Shown: piece by piece, positions 1-8,465 of the stretch
Layout of the letters: the number at the start of each line of letters is the position of its first letter
How positions within the stretch are numbered: the first letter of the stretch is position 1
Assembly: GCA_005239165.1 (NCBI GenBank)
Contig: RAPG01000001.1
Coordinates: 651,102-715,101, forward strand
DNA from: Allopusillimonas ginsengisoli
Lineage (GTDB): Bacteria > Pseudomonadota > Gammaproteobacteria > Burkholderiales > Burkholderiaceae_B
DNA: 64,000 nucleotides
Reading direction: 5' to 3'
The notes under the pieces: generated by a model
What the model saw: the letters and a program-made list of their open reading frames with translations, nothing else
Told to the model about the DNA's origin: nothing
The model's database searches: none
Position numbers and translations under genes: made by a program

Positions 1-402
1 TCTGCCCAACGGCAATCCATCACGCAGCAAGCGCAGGCCGCGCACGCCCCCGGAAGACAGACCCGAGCCTCGTATTGACACACGGGCACTTTCCTGTCCA
101 GAGCCACTGGGTGCGTGCACACCAGGCACTCCCCACAAGGCATCAGACACGCCCAACACCACACGCTCGCGATAGCTTGCCCCATCAATGACCGAGATAT
201 TGCCCGGCACGGAACGCAGCGTCTTTTTCGCATCGGCAGCAGTAATTGTCGCCGCGGCCGTGGGAGCCGTGACCACAATGGTATCGAGTTGGGGCGCAGT
301 CTCGGCTATCGTGCCTGCGTATACATTGGAACCAAGCAGATGGGTGGCGACCACAAAAGCACAGAGCAGGTAAAAACCTGCTCGCCAGGAAAACTTAAAC
401 AT
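1..402 (-). CDS. TonB-dependent outer-membrane receptor, N-terminal part
   Basis: The reading frame runs off the left edge of the window. The first 134 codons give a signal peptide (hydrophobic stretch about residues 8-29, ending VYAG), then a short linker with the TonB-box-like LDTIVVTAP, then the start of the plug domain (VPGNISVIDG, and later GVPGVHAPSGSG with RVSIRGSGL), which is the usual order in TonB-dependent siderophore, metal or vitamin receptors. Such proteins import scarce ligands through the outer membrane with energy from TonB-ExbBD. The ligand cannot be told because the barrel is outside the window. The ATG at 400-402 is the natural start because it puts the signal peptide at the N terminus. 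No clear Shine-Dalgarno sequence precedes it. Confidence 0.85.
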   Translation of the reverse strand, partial: MFKFSWRAGFYLLCAFVVATHLLGSNVYAGTIAETAPQLDTIVVTAPTAAATITAADAKKTLRSVPGNISVIDGASYRERVVLGVSDALWGVPGVHAPSGSGQESARVSIRGSGLSSGGVRGLRLLRDGLPLGR

Positions 403-740
403 TGGAATCACAGCCTGCTTATTTATACACCTCTCCGCCGCTTCATATTGATAACACGACATCTGCGGAGGACGGCCATGAAAAACTCTCTCGCCTCGTG
501 TGGATTCATAAGACAGATGCGCAGCTGCCAGCGCCCAGCGGGCCCAAGACCTTGCTGAGAGACCAGAGCTTACTTTGTCACCCGCAACATCATGAGCGAA
601 CTCGCATTGTTCGTCTAGTTTTTTAATGCAAAATGACACTTGTTGACACAATATCCCGACAACATCAGTAAAATGGCCTAGTCCTCTGCACCAATCTTGC
701 AGTTAAACCAGCGACTGCGTCTGTAGTCTAATTCACCGAC
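403..740. other. intergenic region between TonB receptor and sensor kinase
   Basis: This 338-base gap separates two divergent genes. On the minus strand it could encode a 28-residue arginine-rich peptide (423-509, ATG to TAA, eight Arg) upstream of the receptor, without a good ribosome site, so it is only a candidate leader ORF. On the plus side a TTGACA hexamer lies at 643-648 with TAAAAT at 669-674, a 20-base spacing that is long for a sigma-70 promoter. No riboswitch consensus was recognised. Confidence 0.3.
643..674 (+). promoter_or_regulatory. possible sigma-70 promoter for the sensor kinase gene
   Basis: A perfect TTGACA (643-648) and a TAAAAT (669-674) stand about 70 bases before the kinase start. 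The spacer of 20 is longer than the usual 16-18, so the true -10 may be AGTAAA at 667. Weak call. Confidence 0.25.
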
Positions 741-3092
741 ATGAGAGACCAAAAAGCAATGTTCCAGTTGGTACTGGCCCGGCCATTAATTTGTCTCCTA
801 CTTTGCTTGTGGCCGGTAACCCAGACTGCATCGGCCCCCTTCACCGAACAGTACCAGGCTCTTCATCTCACTGATCCAAACTTACAGGCAATAGCTCTCG
901 AAGGCCATGTTTTGGTTTACGAAGACGTTTCCGCGGCAATGAGCATTGAGGACGTACGCCAGTTGCCGGTAGGCGCCAACATTGGTTTTATTCCCATGAG
1001 CAGTGATGTTAGCCATACTCGTTATTCCCAGTCGGCCTGGTGGCTCAAGCTGACTCTTGTTAACGATACCAGCGAGACGATGCCTTTACGCTTTTCCAGT
1101 GACACATCAAGTATTGCGTATCTCGAGTTTCACCAAACCAATTTCGACAACAGTTGGTTACACGTATATTCAGGAGAAGCCCTACCGTTGTCCGCACAGC
1201 CCTTCGGCGTCTTTCGGCGCGGCACATTTCCATTTCTGCTTGCCCCCGGCGAGAAAACAACCATCTTTACTCGTATCCAGACCGACAAAGCCTTGATGAT
1301 CGCACCCAGGCTGTATTCAGAGAAAAGCTTCGCGGCGCATGACACCCGTCTGACCTTGTGGAATGGCATGCTCATAGGAGGGCTTCTCGCCCTGACCGTC
1401 GGCAGCCTGCAAGTGGCTTTATTCTCACGCAACCGCACATTCGCCTGGTTGACCGCGCTTTCATTGGTGATCGCATTGTACGAGATGAGCGCGCGAGGTT
1501 ACGCGAAGCTGCTGCTTTGGCCAGAAAGTACCGACTGGGCTGTACGTGCTACGCCCGTGTTTGGTTACGCCTCTTTGGTGCTGTTTCTGGTCTTTGTGAT
1601 GAGTGGAGCGCGGCTGCTCAAGCTAAAGCTGCCTGGTAAGGCCTGGTTGATGGGCTTGCTATTCTTTGATGCGGGGCTGTCGGCACTCGCAGTGGCGGGC
1701 CACGTAAGCACTGCTGTGCGCCTGGGGTACTTCGCCCTGGTGGCGCAAGCAGTCATAACAATAATCATCGCGATCGTACTGATGCGACGTTCAGCTCCCG
1801 CCGCGCGCATCATGCTGTTGATCACGTTATTCTTCACGCTGCACACCGCTCTTCGCTTTTCGGGTGATATCAGTTTTCTGCCCACCTGGATAGTTGAGCT
1901 GAACATGAGGGACTCGGCCAACAACCCTGTAATCGGCCTGCTGGGTCTTTTCGTTAATCTGAGCTTTCTGGCCGCCTGGGCCGTCATCGTCGCCAGGCAG
2001 CGAAGCCAGGCTCAACAGACATTGTTGGAGCACCGCAAGCATGAGCAAAATCGCCTGCAGGCTGAAGTGGAACGACAAACGGAAGCGTTAAATTCAGCGC
2101 TGCAATATGCCAATGAGAAGAATCAGCAAAAAACCGAGACATTAGGCTATATAGGTCATGATCTGCGGGCTCCGCTGGCAACCATTGCCGGGTATGCCCA
2201 ATTGCTGGACATTGATAAAAAACCTTCGCAGACGCAATACATACGCGCCATCGAGCGAAGCGCGCAATACCAGCTCACATTGATTGACGAACTGCTTGAT
2301 TACGCAAAAAATGAGCTGCATCCCCTCAATCTCAACCCCGAATTTACATCTCTCACCGGCCTGCTCGACGATGTTTCTAATTATATGGCCGCTCTTTGCG
2401 CCCAGCAGAACAACACGTTCACTTGCACTGTCAGCGGGCCGATTCCAGCACAAATTTTTATTGACGAGCGCAGGCTTATGCAGGTGCTTTTGAATCTGGT
2501 GTCCAACGCAGCAAAATTCACTCAGCACGGCCATATTGCCCTCAAGCTTAATGCCATCAGCGATGGGCGTGAACGCTGGACACTACAATTTTCGATTAGC
2601 GACTCCGGAATAGGCATTGCAACAGATCAACAGACAGGCATTTTTTCGGCGTTCACCCAAGAAAGATCCAGCCACCGCGGGCTCGGACTTGGGCTGTTCA
2701 TTGCTCAGCGCATCGTCGAAAACATGGGCGGCAAGATATCGCTGGAAAGTGCGCCTGGGTTCGGAAGTACATTCACTTTCAGCCTCAACATGCTTGCCGT
2801 CGAAGATGCTGTAGCCTGGTCGCAGCCGATGCCTTCGGCCGACAATATCATCGCTGAAAACTCGGCCACTACTGATCATCTCCTGACAACGCCAATGCCT
2901 CCAGCTTATGAACGTATGGCGCTAGCCAAACTCGCACGCGATGGTCAGCTTACTGAAATTGAAGAATGGTTAAAGAACATGCATGCAAAATTGCCCGACT
3001 GCATGCCTTTCTTTCAACGCGTTCAATCCCTGCTCACCACGCTCGATCTGGAGAAAATCGAATCATTGGCCCTAGCGTCTGGACCACACTAG
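741..3092 (+). CDS. 7TMR-DISM sensor histidine kinase
   Basis: A 783-residue membrane sensor kinase. Residues 1-32 form a signal peptide; about 45-180 match the periplasmic 7TMR-DISM extracellular domain (beta-rich, ligand sensing); about 204-416 hold seven transmembrane helices; a short coiled coil follows; the HisKA dimerisation domain carries the phosphoacceptor His473 in GHDLRAPLA. The ATPase domain shows the N box LLNLVSNAAKF near 583, the G1 box DSGIGIATD near 621 and GLGLGLF near 648. The C-terminal 80 residues form a helical tail without a receiver domain. The kinase therefore needs a separate response regulator, which is not next door. Signal and target are unknown. The start is uncertain: ATG at 759 would also leave a signal peptide. 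Confidence 0.88.
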   Translation: MRDQKAMFQLVLARPLICLLLCLWPVTQTASAPFTEQYQALHLTDPNLQAIALEGHVLVYEDVSAAMSIEDVRQLPVGANIGFIPMSSDVSHTRYSQSAWWLKLTLVNDTSETMPLRFSSDTSSIAYLEFHQTNFDNSWLHVYSGEALPLSAQPFGVFRRGTFPFLLAPGEKTTIFTRIQTDKALMIAPRLYSEKSFAAHDTRLTLWNGMLIGGLLALTVGSLQVALFSRNRTFAWLTALSLVIALYEMSARGYAKLLLWPESTDWAVRATPVFGYASLVLFLVFVMSGARLLKLKLPGKAWLMGLLFFDAGLSALAVAGHVSTAVRLGYFALVAQAVITIIIAIVLMRRSAPAARIMLLITLFFTLHTALRFSGDISFLPTWIVELNMRDSANNPVIGLLGLFVNLSFLAAWAVIVARQRSQAQQTLLEHRKHEQNRLQAEVERQTEALNSALQYANEKNQQKTETLGYIGHDLRAPLATIAGYAQLLDIDKKPSQTQYIRAIERSAQYQLTLIDELLDYAKNELHPLNLNPEFTSLTGLLDDVSNYMAALCAQQNNTFTCTVSGPIPAQIFIDERRLMQVLLNLVSNAAKFTQHGHIALKLNAISDGRERWTLQFSISDSGIGIATDQQTGIFSAFTQERSSHRGLGLGLFIAQRIVENMGGKISLESAPGFGSTFTFSLNMLAVEDAVAWSQPMPSADNIIAENSATTDHLLTTPMPPAYERMALAKLARDGQLTEIEEWLKNMHAKLPDCMPFFQRVQSLLTTLDLEKIESLALASGPH

Positions 3093-3119
3093 GCCCGATG
3101 CCAGAATGCGGCGCAATAC

Positions 3120-3653
3120 CTAATAACGGTAGGTGTACTGCACTTGAATAACCTGAAGCCCAGGGTTGGGCTTTTTAATGTTGGCATTAGAAAAATGCGA
3201 CAGGCGTACGCCCAGACTGCTGGTTTTTGAAAGCATGACGCCGGCGCCAATGTGACTGCCAAACTGAAGCGCAGTGCTTAGCGTTTTATCGGCAAGCTTC
3301 GTGCGCGAGAACAGCGTGGGACCGCTGCCGGCTTCAAGGTAATAACGCTCTTGCAGAGTCCAGCGCAACATGGGAATCGCATTCAATTGCCAGACGCTGG
3401 ACGGCGAACGTGAGCCATCGGCTTGCCAGTAAGCCACACCCAGTTCTCCGACCAGATCCAGCCTGCCCCAGTTTTCAGAAAACCGGTGCGTCCATAGTGA
3501 CGGTGCAATCCAGGCAAGCTCATAACGCTGATAATTATTGTTTAAACCGGCACTCACCCTTACGCCGCTGGTATCAGCCTGCACGGGTAACACACAGCAT
3601 GCCGCCAGCACAGCAACAGCCAGCCGTGCATGCGTAATCGATGTTTTGTTCAT
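3120..3653 (-). CDS. pagL: PagL-like lipid A 3-O-deacylase (outer membrane)
   Basis: The 177-residue protein has a signal peptide (cut near VQA/DTSG), alternating beta strands and a C-terminal aromatic residue (YRY), as expected for a small outer-membrane barrel. The motif HFSNANIKKPNPG near the C terminus matches the PagL family, whose enzymes remove the 3-O-acyl chain of lipid A and lower its endotoxicity. In Pseudomonas PagL the catalytic triad is His126, Ser128 and Glu140. Here the His and Ser are present, but the residue at the Glu spacing (His+14) is Gln, read directly from codon CAG. The protein could thus be altered in activity or use another acid. It converges with the kinase gene, 27 bases apart. 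Confidence 0.8.
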   Translation of the reverse strand: MNKTSITHARLAVAVLAACCVLPVQADTSGVRVSAGLNNNYQRYELAWIAPSLWTHRFSENWGRLDLVGELGVAYWQADGSRSPSSVWQLNAIPMLRWTLQERYYLEAGSGPTLFSRTKLADKTLSTALQFGSHIGAGVMLSKTSSLGVRLSHFSNANIKKPNPGLQVIQVQYTYRY

Positions 3654-3830
3654 GATGAGAGCCTACGGGGTAGTTATTTCTGGGCGAGCCTTGAGCAAGG
3701 CCGGTACAAATGTTAGCAGGCCCGCGCTTCACAAAGACGCGCCAGTTTCTATATGATGGGTCGTTTATTATCATCACAACACAGTCAAAGAGACCGGCCC
3801 CGCACTGAAAGGGCTTTCCGGAGCATATAA

Positions 3831-5024
3831 ATGAAACAACGACCGCTCGACGGCATTCGTGTCATCGAAATGGGCAGTCTTATCGCGGGCCCGTTTGCCG
3901 GCAAGACGCTGGGCGACTTTGGCGCCGATGTCATCAAAATCGAGCCACCTGAAGGCGGAGACCCATTGCGCTCATGGCGTACGCCTGCAGGTGAAACATC
4001 CATGTGGTGGCACGTGCAGGCCCGCAACAAAAAATCACTGGCGCTAGACCTGCGCCAAAAAGAAGGGCAAGACATTGCACGCAGGCTCATCCTGGAAGCC
4101 GACATCCTCATTGAAAACTTTCGGCCTGGCACACTTGAAAAGTGGGGGCTAGACTACGAGACACTGTCTGCGCAGAACCCTGGTCTTATCATGCTGCGCA
4201 TCTCGGGCTACGGCCAGACTGGCCCCATGCGCGATCTGCCAGGATACGGCGTTGTGGCCGAAGCCATGGGCGGGTTCAGGTATATCACGGGCGAACCCGG
4301 CAAAGCGCCTGTGCGTCCAGGCATAAGCATAGGCGACTCACTGTCGGCACTGCATGGCGTCATGGGCATCATGATGGCGCTTTATCACCGTGATACCGGA
4401 TCAGGCAAAGGTCAGGTCATCGACGTGGCGCTGTATGAGTCGGTGTTCAACATGATGGAAGGTGCCGTACCCGAGTATGACCGGCTCGGCATGGTGCGCG
4501 AACCCGCTGGCAGCGCCATTCAGGGCATCGCCCCCACCAACGCTTACCCGTGCGCAGACGGCAGCTATGTGCTGATTGCCGGCAATGGTGACAGCATTTT
4601 CAAGCGACTGATGGCACTGATAGCCCGGGATGACCTTGCCAACGACCCCGCCCTGGCCCGCAACCACGGCCGTGTGACTGCCATGGCCCGCATCGACGAA
4701 GCCATCGCCGCATGGAGCCAGCAACACACGCTGGACGAAGCACTGTCGTTACTCGCCGGCGCGGGCGTGCCCGCAGGAAAAATCTACACCGTCAAAGACA
4801 TTGTGAATGACGAGCAGTACCAGGCAAGGGACATGATCCAGAACATAACCCTTGCCGATGGCTCCGCGCTCAAGGTGCCCGGAGTTGTACCCAAGCTCAG
4901 CGCCACGCCCGGGGGATTCAGTGGTGGCGGCCCCGCATTGGGGCAGCATACCGAATCAGTACTGGCAGAGCTGGGTTTTGACCAGGATGCCATCCAGCGT
5001 CTTAAAAGTGCAGGGGTAATCTGA
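3831..5024 (+). CDS. family III CoA-transferase (CaiB/BaiF type)
   Basis: The 397-residue protein matches the CaiB/BaiF (family III) acyl-CoA transferases over its full usual length. It opens with LDGIRVIEMGSLIAGPFAGKTLGDFGADVIKIE-type sequence and carries GISIGDS with Asp169 at the position of the formyl-CoA transferase nucleophile. These enzymes move CoA from a donor thioester to a free carboxylic acid in the cytoplasm, priming it for breakdown. A GGAG lies 7-10 bases before the ATG. The gene stands alone, divergent from pagL, but a whole acyl-CoA catabolic operon lies 1-7 kb away on the other strand, so a role in activating the same substrate is plausible. Substrate unknown. Confidence 0.88.
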   Translation: MKQRPLDGIRVIEMGSLIAGPFAGKTLGDFGADVIKIEPPEGGDPLRSWRTPAGETSMWWHVQARNKKSLALDLRQKEGQDIARRLILEADILIENFRPGTLEKWGLDYETLSAQNPGLIMLRISGYGQTGPMRDLPGYGVVAEAMGGFRYITGEPGKAPVRPGISIGDSLSALHGVMGIMMALYHRDTGSGKGQVIDVALYESVFNMMEGAVPEYDRLGMVREPAGSAIQGIAPTNAYPCADGSYVLIAGNGDSIFKRLMALIARDDLANDPALARNHGRVTAMARIDEAIAAWSQQHTLDEALSLLAGAGVPAGKIYTVKDIVNDEQYQARDMIQNITLADGSALKVPGVVPKLSATPGGFSGGGPALGQHTESVLAELGFDQDAIQRLKSAGVI

Positions 5025-5062
5025 ACGGCACGATTAACGATACTGCATTCAGCGCGTCACCG

Positions 5063-5926
5063 TTAAGAAGCAGGCGGCGTCTGAAAACGACTGCGCAAGC
5101 CCTCGCAAGGATCCGGCCGGTCTGTCGCCGGCACCACAATATCAAGATCATAGTCGGCGGAATCTGCAGGCGCTTCGGTAAAGCCCACGGTAAATATATG
5201 GGCGTGCCCCAGCCAACGGGGCACGCCATGTTGCTTGCGGACATGGCCGTTTCCGGCCAGCAATACAACAGGCTGATGGCCACCCTGCGACGCCTGGCGC
5301 AGTATGGAAGCCATGACTGCATCCCGCGCAATCTGTGCTTGCGCCATGCCATTTACCATGTGTTCAGGAAGCACACCGCAATGCGCCTGCTGCACATCAT
5401 GCTCCTGCGCACGCAGCAAATCAGGCGGCGCAGAGCCTGCAAGTCCAAGTTCATGCATTACGGCGGCAGAAAAAACAGCGGCATAGCCCCGCTTCATAAT
5501 GCTGGCAGCGTCGGTACGCGAAAGGTTGGCTGCCAGCACCCGCAAACCCTGCTCCAGCGCCAGATCTATAACCGGTTCGTAATACGCCCATTCCCACCCT
5601 TTGGCGTCGGGCGCGGTTTTCTGGATGACGCACTGTGCATTGGCGCAGGTTTGCATGGCATCATCAAGACGCGCCTGCTGCTGAAGATCGAATTGCTCCA
5701 TGGCAATCACCGGACGCCAGCCGTTATGCACAGCCTGCCGCAAAGCCTCAGTGCGCTGGTAGTGCGCCTGAGCATTGTCATGAACCTCACCAAGCAACAC
5801 GATGTCATGCCGGACAAGTTGGCCGGCCAGGCTGGCGGGTGGGCTCTGCCTGTTGGCTGCGCAGGACGCAAGCAGGCCACAGGCCAGTATGGCCGCTGCC
5901 AGCTTCATTGCATTAAAGATCACCAT
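5063..5926 (-). CDS. ChaN family lipoprotein (putative haem-binding)
   Basis: The 287-residue protein begins with a lipoprotein signal ending in the lipobox LLASC, so it should be anchored by lipid to a membrane facing the periplasm. The motifs VLLGEVHDNAQAHYQ and VIAMEQF are typical of the ChaN/DUF399 family, related to the Tiki/TraB fold; Campylobacter ChaN binds haem and is linked to iron uptake. The central VLLAGNGHVRKQHGVP matches the conserved second half. Two ATGs (5926 and 5908) would both give a valid lipobox; the first has GGGGG upstream. It is convergent with the CoA-transferase and has no iron genes next to it. Confidence 0.8.
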   Translation of the reverse strand: MVIFNAMKLAAAILACGLLASCAANRQSPPASLAGQLVRHDIVLLGEVHDNAQAHYQRTEALRQAVHNGWRPVIAMEQFDLQQQARLDDAMQTCANAQCVIQKTAPDAKGWEWAYYEPVIDLALEQGLRVLAANLSRTDAASIMKRGYAAVFSAAVMHELGLAGSAPPDLLRAQEHDVQQAHCGVLPEHMVNGMAQAQIARDAVMASILRQASQGGHQPVVLLAGNGHVRKQHGVPRWLGHAHIFTVGFTEAPADSADYDLDIVVPATDRPDPCEGLRSRFQTPPAS

Positions 5927-6072
5927 CGCGCCCCCAACCCTTGGTCACTCACGCCACCGTACTGGCCGCGCAGGGCAATCTGTACCGCCATCTGAAGGCT
6001 GGGTTTGAGACGCCCGTGCGAAGGTCGCAGTATAGCGCCCCGCCTATGCACAGACTAATACACGCGCACATG

Positions 6073-7227
6073 CTAGGTGTCAGACAATGCCCAGATTTGC
6101 TCGAGGATTGAGTCGGCATCATGCCGGCAACGCAAGGCGGCTGCCCCATGACTGGCACGCCTGAGATACAGGTGCAGACCAGACTCCCACGCAATGCCCA
6201 GGGCGCCGTGCGTCTGTATCGCCTGCGTAGTTGTCGTCGAGGCCTCAAGAACCAGCAGTTCTGCCATCAACAAATACAGCGTCACAGTTTCGGCGCTGTG
6301 CTCATCATCAAGGCGCATACATGCGTCGTGCAAAACCAGCCGTGCATTATCCAGGGCCATCCAGTTATCCGCGAGCGCATGCTTGATTGCCTGATTGACC
6401 CCTATCGGCTTGCCGAACTGTTCACGCTCACAGGCATGGCCTACTGCCCTCTCCAGGGCTGCGCGCGAAACGCCCAGCAGTTCAGCGAGCCGCAAGGCTC
6501 TGCGCTGTCCTTCGTAGCGACGCCACAGACGGGAAGGGCACGGAAGATGCCATGCGGTAGTGGCCTGGTCTTTATCGGGCAGATCCCATGCGGCCGGAAT
6601 TTGGTCTTTATTGTGCGGATCCCATGCGGCACCCACTTGTTCTTTATCGGGCAAGTCCCATGCAGCACTGACCTGGCCTCTGTTGGCCCCCGCGAGCCGT
6701 GCCGTAGCAATAAACGGGTCGAGACCATGGCCAGACTGCGCAGCACGCTGAATTTCAATATAAAGACGGCCTTCTTCCCAACCCGTGACCAATACCCCTG
6801 CTGAGGCATGCAGATACTCGGCCCAGTTGTCTGATTCTTTCGCGTCTTTAACTGCAATGGCGCAATAACGACTGCCATCCAGCCAGCCGCTCAGCTCTTC
6901 AGGCAGAGTGTCTTCATCCGGCACGACTTGCGCCAGCAGACCCGCAAAGGCCATTGCCTGCGACACGGGCAGATCCAACAGACAGTGGCCCATTTCTTCG
7001 GCCATGGCGGCTGCATCAACAGTGGAAAGACCCAGCCCTCCACGTTCTTCAGACACCAGAACCTGAAGCCAGCCTTGCTCAGCGCTGTCACGCCAGCGCA
7101 AGCCTGCATCGGCCACTGCAGCGGCACCGGGATTGAGACTGTTTAAGGCTGCAGACGGATTAGTCTGCAGAAATCGCCGCACCGACTCCACCAGCATTTG
7201 CTGGTCTTCGCTTGCCACGCTGTGCAT
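6073..7227 (-). CDS. acyl-CoA dehydrogenase, second (FadE28-like) subunit with internal 12-residue repeats
   Basis: A 384-residue acyl-CoA dehydrogenase-fold protein. The start at 7227 is fixed by AAAGGAG just upstream and by sitting 2 bases after the stop of the preceding dehydrogenase gene. The C terminus (HGALGIAWESGLHLYLRRA) resembles the FadE28-type partners of heteromeric dehydrogenases, and the usual GTSEIQ active-site segment is absent. In known alpha2beta2 enzymes one subunit binds FAD and the other is structural, which is the likely relation to its upstream neighbour (inference). A striking oddity is a run of 3.8 copies of a 12-residue unit (consensus AAWDLPDKDQ plus two) between the middle and C-terminal domains. 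Last gene of a five-gene operon. Confidence 0.82.
   Translation of the reverse strand: MHSVASEDQQMLVESVRRFLQTNPSAALNSLNPGAAAVADAGLRWRDSAEQGWLQVLVSEERGGLGLSTVDAAAMAEEMGHCLLDLPVSQAMAFAGLLAQVVPDEDTLPEELSGWLDGSRYCAIAVKDAKESDNWAEYLHASAGVLVTGWEEGRLYIEIQRAAQSGHGLDPFIATARLAGANRGQVSAAWDLPDKEQVGAAWDPHNKDQIPAAWDLPDKDQATTAWHLPCPSRLWRRYEGQRRALRLAELLGVSRAALERAVGHACEREQFGKPIGVNQAIKHALADNWMALDNARLVLHDACMRLDDEHSAETVTLYLLMAELLVLEASTTTTQAIQTHGALGIAWESGLHLYLRRASHGAAALRCRHDADSILEQIWALSDT
6535..6672 (-). repeat. in-frame 36-bp tandem repeat (minisatellite) inside the dehydrogenase gene
   Basis: Units lie at 6637-6672, 6601-6636, 6565-6600 and a partial one at 6535-6564. They encode VSAAWDLPDKEQ, VGAAWDPHNKDQ, IPAAWDLPDKDQ and ATTAWHLPCP. 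The third-base differences between copies show the array is not brand new, yet the frame is kept. Confidence 0.9.
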
Positions 7228-7229
7228 GT

Positions 7230-8465
7230 TCACGCTCCTTTGGGCAAACCGAGCACTTTCTCGGCAATAATGTTGCGCTGTATCTCTGAAGTACCGGCCA
7301 GAATGGTTTCGGCCTTTGACCAAAGAAAAGCATGAGTAAACAATGCGGCCTCTTCATCATCGGCAAAGGACGCTGAAAGACAGGCACGCGAGCCCAGTAG
7401 TTCAAGAGCCAGAGCCAGCAGCGTCTGATGTGCTTCGCTCCAGTGCACTTTTGTCGAAGAGCCCAGCGGTCCGGGAGGCTCTCCCGACACCGCCGATGCC
7501 AGCGCCCTGCGCGACTTCAGCGCCAGCACATGGCTGTCGACCGCCAGCCTGGACCACCGGCGCACCAGACTGGACGTCTGAGCGTGCTCCCCCGGTTGTT
7601 GCCGGTCAGCGATCCACTGCCTGATCTGCATAAGCTCTTGATGAAACCGCACCAGCCGCGGAATAAAATAGGTGCCACGCTCATAACTGGCAGCCGCCAT
7701 GGCGATTTTCCACCCCTGGTTTTCCTCGCCGACCAGGTCCTCCCGACGCACCTCGGCATTGTCGAAAAAAACCTCACAAAATTCGGCCTCGCCCGTCAAC
7801 TGCCGTATAGGCGATACCCGTACCCCCGGCTGTCTCATATTGACCAGCATAAAGCTCAACCCTCGATGCCGGGGCGCGTTGAGGTCTGTGCGCGCCAGCA
7901 CAAAACACCAGTCGGCCTGATCTGCAAAAGAGGTCCAGATTTTGTGCCCATTGAGCCGGTAACCGGTGGCCGTGGCTTCAGCCCGCGTACGCAGTGCGGC
8001 CAGGTCAGATCCCGCACCCGGCTCTGAATAGCCTTGACACCATATGACCTGGTTGGAAAGTATGCCGGGCAGATGTGAGCGTTTCTGTGCCTCCGTACCA
8101 AAATGCAGTAACGTCGGCGCCAGAATGCCATGACCAATCAGATTAATGCCCAGGGGTGCACCACATAGCGCATGTTCTTCATGAAAGACGGCTTGTCTGC
8201 GCAGGTCAAGCGCATGGCCCCCGTATTGCTCCGGCCAGCCCAGACCCGCCATGCCGTTGCTGCACAAGTGGTCTTCCCACCCGCGACGAAAGACAAGCGA
8301 CCGCGGATCGGCCTGATCGCCCCATTGCACCTTGAACAGAGTGTAGTGGGCAGTAAGCCATTCGCGGACAATAACGCGAAACTCATCGTCATCATCCGGA
8401 AACAAGATGTCTTTTTGGCTGCAGGCGAGGCCGGGCTGTGTGTTCATATGCGTCCGTATGCTCAA
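7230..8465 (-). CDS. acyl-CoA dehydrogenase (FAD-binding subunit)
   Basis: About 405-411 residues, standard length for the family. It shows WCQGYSEPGAGSDLAALRTRA (flavin and substrate-binding region), LNGHKIWTS, and the C-terminal LAGTSEIQRNIIAEKVLGLPKG that contributes to the active site and FAD contact. These enzymes oxidise an acyl-CoA to the 2,3-enoyl-CoA and pass electrons to ETF. The pairing with a second dehydrogenase 2 bases downstream resembles the heteromeric FadE28/FadE29-type enzymes used on branched or cyclic acyl-CoAs (inference). The start is unclear: a TTG at 8465 overlaps the upstream stop codon, while ATG at 8447 is a simpler choice; neither has a strong ribosome site. Confidence 0.87.
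   Translation of the reverse strand: MSIRTHMNTQPGLACSQKDILFPDDDDEFRVIVREWLTAHYTLFKVQWGDQADPRSLVFRRGWEDHLCSNGMAGLGWPEQYGGHALDLRRQAVFHEEHALCGAPLGINLIGHGILAPTLLHFGTEAQKRSHLPGILSNQVIWCQGYSEPGAGSDLAALRTRAEATATGYRLNGHKIWTSFADQADWCFVLARTDLNAPRHRGLSFMLVNMRQPGVRVSPIRQLTGEAEFCEVFFDNAEVRREDLVGEENQGWKIAMAAASYERGTYFIPRLVRFHQELMQIRQWIADRQQPGEHAQTSSLVRRWSRLAVDSHVLALKSRRALASAVSGEPPGPLGSSTKVHWSEAHQTLLALALELLGSRACLSASFADDEEAALFTHAFLWSKAETILAGTSEIQRNIIAEKVLGLPKGA

Noticed and set aside
403..740. Cobalamin or thiamin riboswitch before the TonB gene
   Set aside because: The conserved box sequences of these riboswitches are not present in the leader.
5198..5995. 265-codon plus-strand frame opposite the ChaN gene
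   Set aside because: The minus frame has a lipobox and ChaN motifs; the plus frame has none.
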